A stretch of 64,000 nt of DNA from Arthrobacter sp. PAMC 25486. Lineage in GTDB: Bacteria; Actinomycetota; Actinomycetes; Actinomycetales; Micrococcaceae. Numbering within the stretch: the stretch's first letter is position 1; every line of letters starts with the position of its first letter. Below are positions 60,723 to 64,000 of this stretch, piece by piece. The DNA lies in assembly GCF_000785535.1 (NCBI RefSeq), contig NZ_CP007595.1, positions 3,494,439 through 3,558,438 of the forward strand. Direction: 5' to 3'. The translations under genes were made by a program, and so were the position numbers. The notes beneath the pieces are model-generated. The model was given only the letters and a program-made list of their open reading frames with translations. It did not search any database and was not told the origin of the DNA.

Positions 60723-63700
60723 TTAGTTGCAGTTTAAGGCGCTTTCGGCAGGAGTGCGGGCGTTGTTGAGCCAGCGACCATAGGTGCCAAGACTCCTTGT
60801 AAGTTGGCATGCACCGCTTGCGTCGTGTCCGTAGTTGTCGTATACGGCATATATGTACTGTCCTCCGCTGTTGTTTGTGGACGGCCCAGTAAAACTGGCA
60901 CATGACAGGTCGGTACGGAGATATGACGCCCCGGGATGTGCTTGAAGCAGGGTTTGGACTTTCTCGGCGTTTGAACCTGGGTCCCAAGCCGTCCCGAACA
61001 CGACAATTGCGGAATCGTCGCACGCCGGATAGGTAATTGGTATCTCCAGTCCTAGATCTCCAGGGTGATTGAGGTCGGGCGCATCGGCCGCCAGCCACAC
61101 AGTTGTGGGCTCATCGAAGGTTTTCGTTGCTGTTGTTACCGTGATACTTTCCGCGGTGTATCTGTACGTGGCATCGGGATGAACTGCAGTGAATCCGTTG
61201 TCGTCTTGAATTGCATCGAGGGTTACTGTCCCACCCAGATCGCGATTGAGACCGATATAGGTGAGGTTCCCATTGATTTTGCAGAAAGCACCCCTAAACG
61301 TTGCGGAGCCGCCGATCCAAACCAAGGTGCCCTCGCCCCGACAGTACGCAGAGTCGGCAAAGCTGCGAGTGGGTGCTGCTGGCACGGCAGACTCCTCTGT
61401 TGCTGAATTGGTCTGGATAGCCGGCGGGGCTATCGGGTGTGCATTTCCTTCGGCAGCCGGGGGCTGCACGGGTGCGGGTGAAGTCCCAGAGCTCCTTCCG
61501 ATTGCATAGGAGACCAGAAGCGACAGTAGAACTACGGCAATGAGACCAAGCCACATTGCCGAACGTCTACGAGCAACCGGCAAGGCGCCCCCTTCGGACA
61601 TCACCTGCTGTGGGTTGATGGCAGGATTCTCCGCGAAAGGAACCTCAGACACCCGTGCAGTAGTCAATGGTGTGGCTTGTCTAATTTCATCCGACCCTGC
61701 GTAATCCGTTAATGCGGGCGCGTACTGCTGGATGGGCGATTCAGCGGATTCTTTAGTACTCAATGGAGCTGGACGTACGGGAGCGTTCTCCGGCACGATG
61801 CCTGGACTCCAGATCGCTACAAGAGGGTCGATCCTGTCGACCTTCTTGGACTGAATCGCGGCGATCGCGCGACAAAAATGTTTCCAGGTCGTCGCGTTGG
61901 AGCCCGCAACTGTGCCGTTGGTGACGAATGTGGCAACTTGCTCATGAACACTGACCAGCCATTCAGACTGCCGTTCCCATACTTCGGGCGCTTTTGCCAT
62001 GGTTCTAAGAGAAGCCAAGATGTCGGGCATGAGTGTCCCAATTGCCAGCCCTGCTTTGGTGCGTTCAACAGCTTTGTTGAGACTGAGCACCACGATTTGC
62101 TCTGCAGTGTCCGCCGACCGGTCATCGGTGATGTTTCCGGCGTTGAGAATCGGTTGATTTAGTCGGTTGTGTAGTTGCGGGTGAAGACGGACTCTTCGGC
62201 CAGTTGCATCGATGATCCATCTTGCATCTTGAACATCACGTTCCAGTGTCTGCGTACCGTCAAGGAATGCATCGTGCACCAAAGATCCTTTGCCATCCGC
62301 AAGAGTAACCCGAGCCAGTCGGCTGCCGGTTCCGTGCTGGTGCTGGAACTCCGGTGTCACGCCTGCAGTCGTCTCCAGAAGAACTTCAGCTGAGTCCGGC
62401 GATACTACCGGCATCCACAATTTGGAATAATCGGGCAATAGCGGTGTGTCCAACTCGATTGCAGGAAATGTGTGAATCCATTCATTGGTCTCAAGGCTGA
62501 AAAGACGAGGAACGGAGGCACCGTTCTCGTTCACGATAGTTAAAAGGCACGAGTCTTCTCCCGGCCACCATGCTGCATTGCCAAAAGCAAGTGCAAGCCA
62601 TCTCCCCGTCGCTGTCTCCACGAGAGTTGACGCTAGGCCTTGTGTTAGTAGTAGCCATTCTCCGTCACCGCTGAATCGAAGAACTTCGTTTCCAACAAGC
62701 GTCTCCATACCCGTAAGGAAACGCCGGCGGCCGTCATTGCCGCGAATTGATATGGAACCCGACCGTCCGTCGACCTGCTCGAATGTTGCAATAGCCGACG
62801 TCTTGCTGTCCAGATCAACGGAAATAACATTTGCATCGCAGTCGAAGGGCACAAGCATATTGGTCTTTGATGACCCAATATAGAGTCTATTGGCTGGCCA
62901 CAACAGGCCCCCGCTAGGCCATTCGTCGGTGGCAGATAAATTCCGCCCATCTATGGCCCCAAGATCAAGAGCTGGCGGTAGATCCCACATTTCATGGGCT
63001 GGGTGGCCTGCGGCTACTATGCGGCCAGTTTTGCTGTCATGGCTAGCCGAAGTGACCGTAATCCTTGAGGGAGAGAGTGGGAAGCCCCGATCGTTCCGCC
63101 ACGAATGTGAGAGACACGCCCCGCGTTCTTCGCGCAGTGTTTGGGCCGCACGGTTGATTGAATCAAAAGCGGAACTGTCTTCGGGATACGATTCACGCAC
63201 TCTCTCAACGAACGAGAACTCCCCTGCGGGGCTAGGCCCCTCGGCAGGCAGTACGGGAAAGCTACCGGCGGGGGTCATTTCAATTCTGGCCCAGATTGAT
63301 GCAGACTCCGGCTCAGAAGGAATCTCCGTCAACAAGGCATTGCGCACATCTGCAAAGGTGTTGACAAAGTCGTTGGCCATGGTTTCTGCCAATTGATCAA
63401 GGACTGCATGGTCCGTCCCAGGAGCAAGGTGGCGCATTAGAACCGACGTTTCGTCCCATTCCTCGAAGGAATACAGTTTTGTATCGACAAGTTTTTGTAT
63501 GAACTTCAGCTTGCTATTGGCGTTTTCACCGGTATTCGTGAACAAAGAAGGATGATTATTGTACAATCCCAGATAGATGTCAACCTCATCGCCATTGGTT
63601 AAATCCAATTGCTTCTTGTACAGGTTCGCACCGATGCGATTCCATGATCGAGCGGCCCGCCGAATCGATGCCGGCATAACCGAGAAATCGCCATCGCCAA

Positions 63701-63995
63701 TTGCACGAAACTCCAGTTGCTCCCAAACTGGTGCGATGTCAGCCCCGTCTATGATGTCAGCAACTTCTGGAACTGTTGAACCAAGCGTAACCAATTCGCG
63801 GCTGAGCGGAGGAGCGACTGAATCAAGCGGTAGCGTGATTTCTTTGAAAATAAGATTGTTATCGGAATCTGGGGCACAGAAGACGATTACTGCGGATCCC
63901 CTAGAACCTTCGACGGCAGTCCACACGGTGTTTGGATCCTGATTTAACTTCAGAAATCCGCGTCCGATGTGAGTGGAGCGCCGAAGGATGGGCAT
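60723..63995 (-). CDS. Large membrane-anchored protein, possibly 5' partial
   Basis: A 1,090-residue frame from ATG 63995, five bases from the window edge; the frame is open beyond it, so the true start may lie outside. The first ~740 residues are soluble, with a central series of W/G-spaced strands (LRFSGDGEWLLLTQG; MPVVSPDSAEVLLE) suggestive of a beta-propeller-like fold. One membrane segment (MWLGLIAVVLLSLLVSYAIG) lies at about residues 822-841, followed by a Pro/Ala linker and an extracellular C-terminal region with paired Cys (CRGEG, CKING, CDDSAIVVFGTAWDPGSN, ending in Cys-Asn). The C-terminal region resembles sensor-like domains of actinobacterial membrane proteins; no enzymatic motif was recognised. 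Confidence 0.6.
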   Translation of the reverse strand: MPILRRSTHIGRGFLKLNQDPNTVWTAVEGSRGSAVIVFCAPDSDNNLIFKEITLPLDSVAPPLSRELVTLGSTVPEVADIIDGADIAPVWEQLEFRAIGDGDFSVMPASIRRAARSWNRIGANLYKKQLDLTNGDEVDIYLGLYNNHPSLFTNTGENANSKLKFIQKLVDTKLYSFEEWDETSVLMRHLAPGTDHAVLDQLAETMANDFVNTFADVRNALLTEIPSEPESASIWARIEMTPAGSFPVLPAEGPSPAGEFSFVERVRESYPEDSSAFDSINRAAQTLREERGACLSHSWRNDRGFPLSPSRITVTSASHDSKTGRIVAAGHPAHEMWDLPPALDLGAIDGRNLSATDEWPSGGLLWPANRLYIGSSKTNMLVPFDCDANVISVDLDSKTSAIATFEQVDGRSGSISIRGNDGRRRFLTGMETLVGNEVLRFSGDGEWLLLTQGLASTLVETATGRWLALAFGNAAWWPGEDSCLLTIVNENGASVPRLFSLETNEWIHTFPAIELDTPLLPDYSKLWMPVVSPDSAEVLLETTAGVTPEFQHQHGTGSRLARVTLADGKGSLVHDAFLDGTQTLERDVQDARWIIDATGRRVRLHPQLHNRLNQPILNAGNITDDRSADTAEQIVVLSLNKAVERTKAGLAIGTLMPDILASLRTMAKAPEVWERQSEWLVSVHEQVATFVTNGTVAGSNATTWKHFCRAIAAIQSKKVDRIDPLVAIWSPGIVPENAPVRPAPLSTKESAESPIQQYAPALTDYAGSDEIRQATPLTTARVSEVPFAENPAINPQQVMSEGGALPVARRRSAMWLGLIAVVLLSLLVSYAIGRSSGTSPAPVQPPAAEGNAHPIAPPAIQTNSATEESAVPAAPTRSFADSAYCRGEGTLVWIGGSATFRGAFCKINGNLTYIGLNRDLGGTVTLDAIQDDNGFTAVHPDATYRYTAESITVTTATKTFDEPTTVWLAADAPDLNHPGDLGLEIPITYPACDDSAIVVFGTAWDPGSNAEKVQTLLQAHPGASYLRTDLSCASFTGPSTNNSGGQYIYAVYDNYGHDASGACQLTRSLGTYGRWLNNARTPAESALNCN

Positions 63996-64000
63996 CAGTT

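Noticed and set aside
60432..60737. 101-residue + strand frame after the DUF726 gene
   Set aside because: It overlaps the non-coding repeat, is not conserved in the other copy, and runs into the 3' end of the large - strand gene.

Overview
The window looks like a high-GC actinobacterial chromosome, most likely Arthrobacter or a close Micrococcaceae relative. This rests on codon use, the gene families present (SCO6880-type conjugation protein, DUF4192, MAB_1171c-type transporter, DUF6308, MobF relaxase) and frequent GTG/TTG starts. No taxonomic search was run. A tRNA-Leu gene argues for a chromosome rather than a plasmid. No integrase, replication gene, rRNA or CRISPR array was found.

Layout. 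(1) 1-5.4 kb: the tail of an SAF-domain homoserine-dehydrogenase-like oxidoreductase and a complete sugar ABC transporter (binding protein, two permeases, ATPase), closed by a strong terminator. (2) 5.6-22.2 kb: an actinobacterial conjugation module. On the + strand are a small membrane protein, a TrbL-like protein, an SCO6880-like protein, a VirB4-like ATPase, a VirD4/TraG coupling protein, a DUF4913 protein, an ArdC-type antirestriction protein and an McrBC restriction pair. On the - strand a MobF relaxase operon runs towards them, with a perfect hairpin upstream as an oriT candidate. (3) 22.4-28.3 kb: decayed genes, a convergent methyltransferase/putative endonuclease pair, tRNA-Leu(GAG), and an isolated 3' half of another tRNA that looks like an old attachment site. 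(4) 27-33.7 kb: a duplicated block. An intact set (ImmA/IrrE peptidase, MAB_1171c-type membrane protein, DUF4192 protein) lies beside a broken copy (membrane pseudogene plus frameshifted DUF4192 gene), and a third DUF4192 tail survives near 27.0 kb. (5) 34.5-45.1 kb: a LacI-regulated ketose/polyol locus. Eight - strand genes encode kinase, ABC ATPase, permease, binding protein, mannitol-type dehydrogenase, SDR, kinase and class I aldolase. They diverge from the LacI gene and an AGE-family isomerase, with twin operator-like repeats between. (6) 45.2-64 kb: accessory genes. These are an MpaB-type oxygenase, a TIGR04141/DUF6119 protein, an IS3 remnant, an unknown protein, an 820-residue tandem-repeat membrane protein, a GIY-YIG protein, a DUF6308 protein, an intact IS3 element, an EVE-HNH nuclease, a DUF726 hydrolase and a 1,090-residue membrane-anchored protein.

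The most unusual structure is a roughly 340-bp non-coding sequence present twice in direct orientation (about 53.03-53.37 kb and 60.19-60.53 kb). It brackets a cassette holding the GIY-YIG, DUF6308, IS3, EVE-HNH and DUF726 genes. Other notable points are a frameshift at an A6 run in one DUF4192 gene, an in-frame coding tail after the EVE-HNH stop codon, a perfect palindrome at the start of the HTH-methyltransferase gene, and a 15-bp hairpin between the binding-protein gene and the dehydrogenase gene in the sugar operon. All family calls come from reading motifs by eye.
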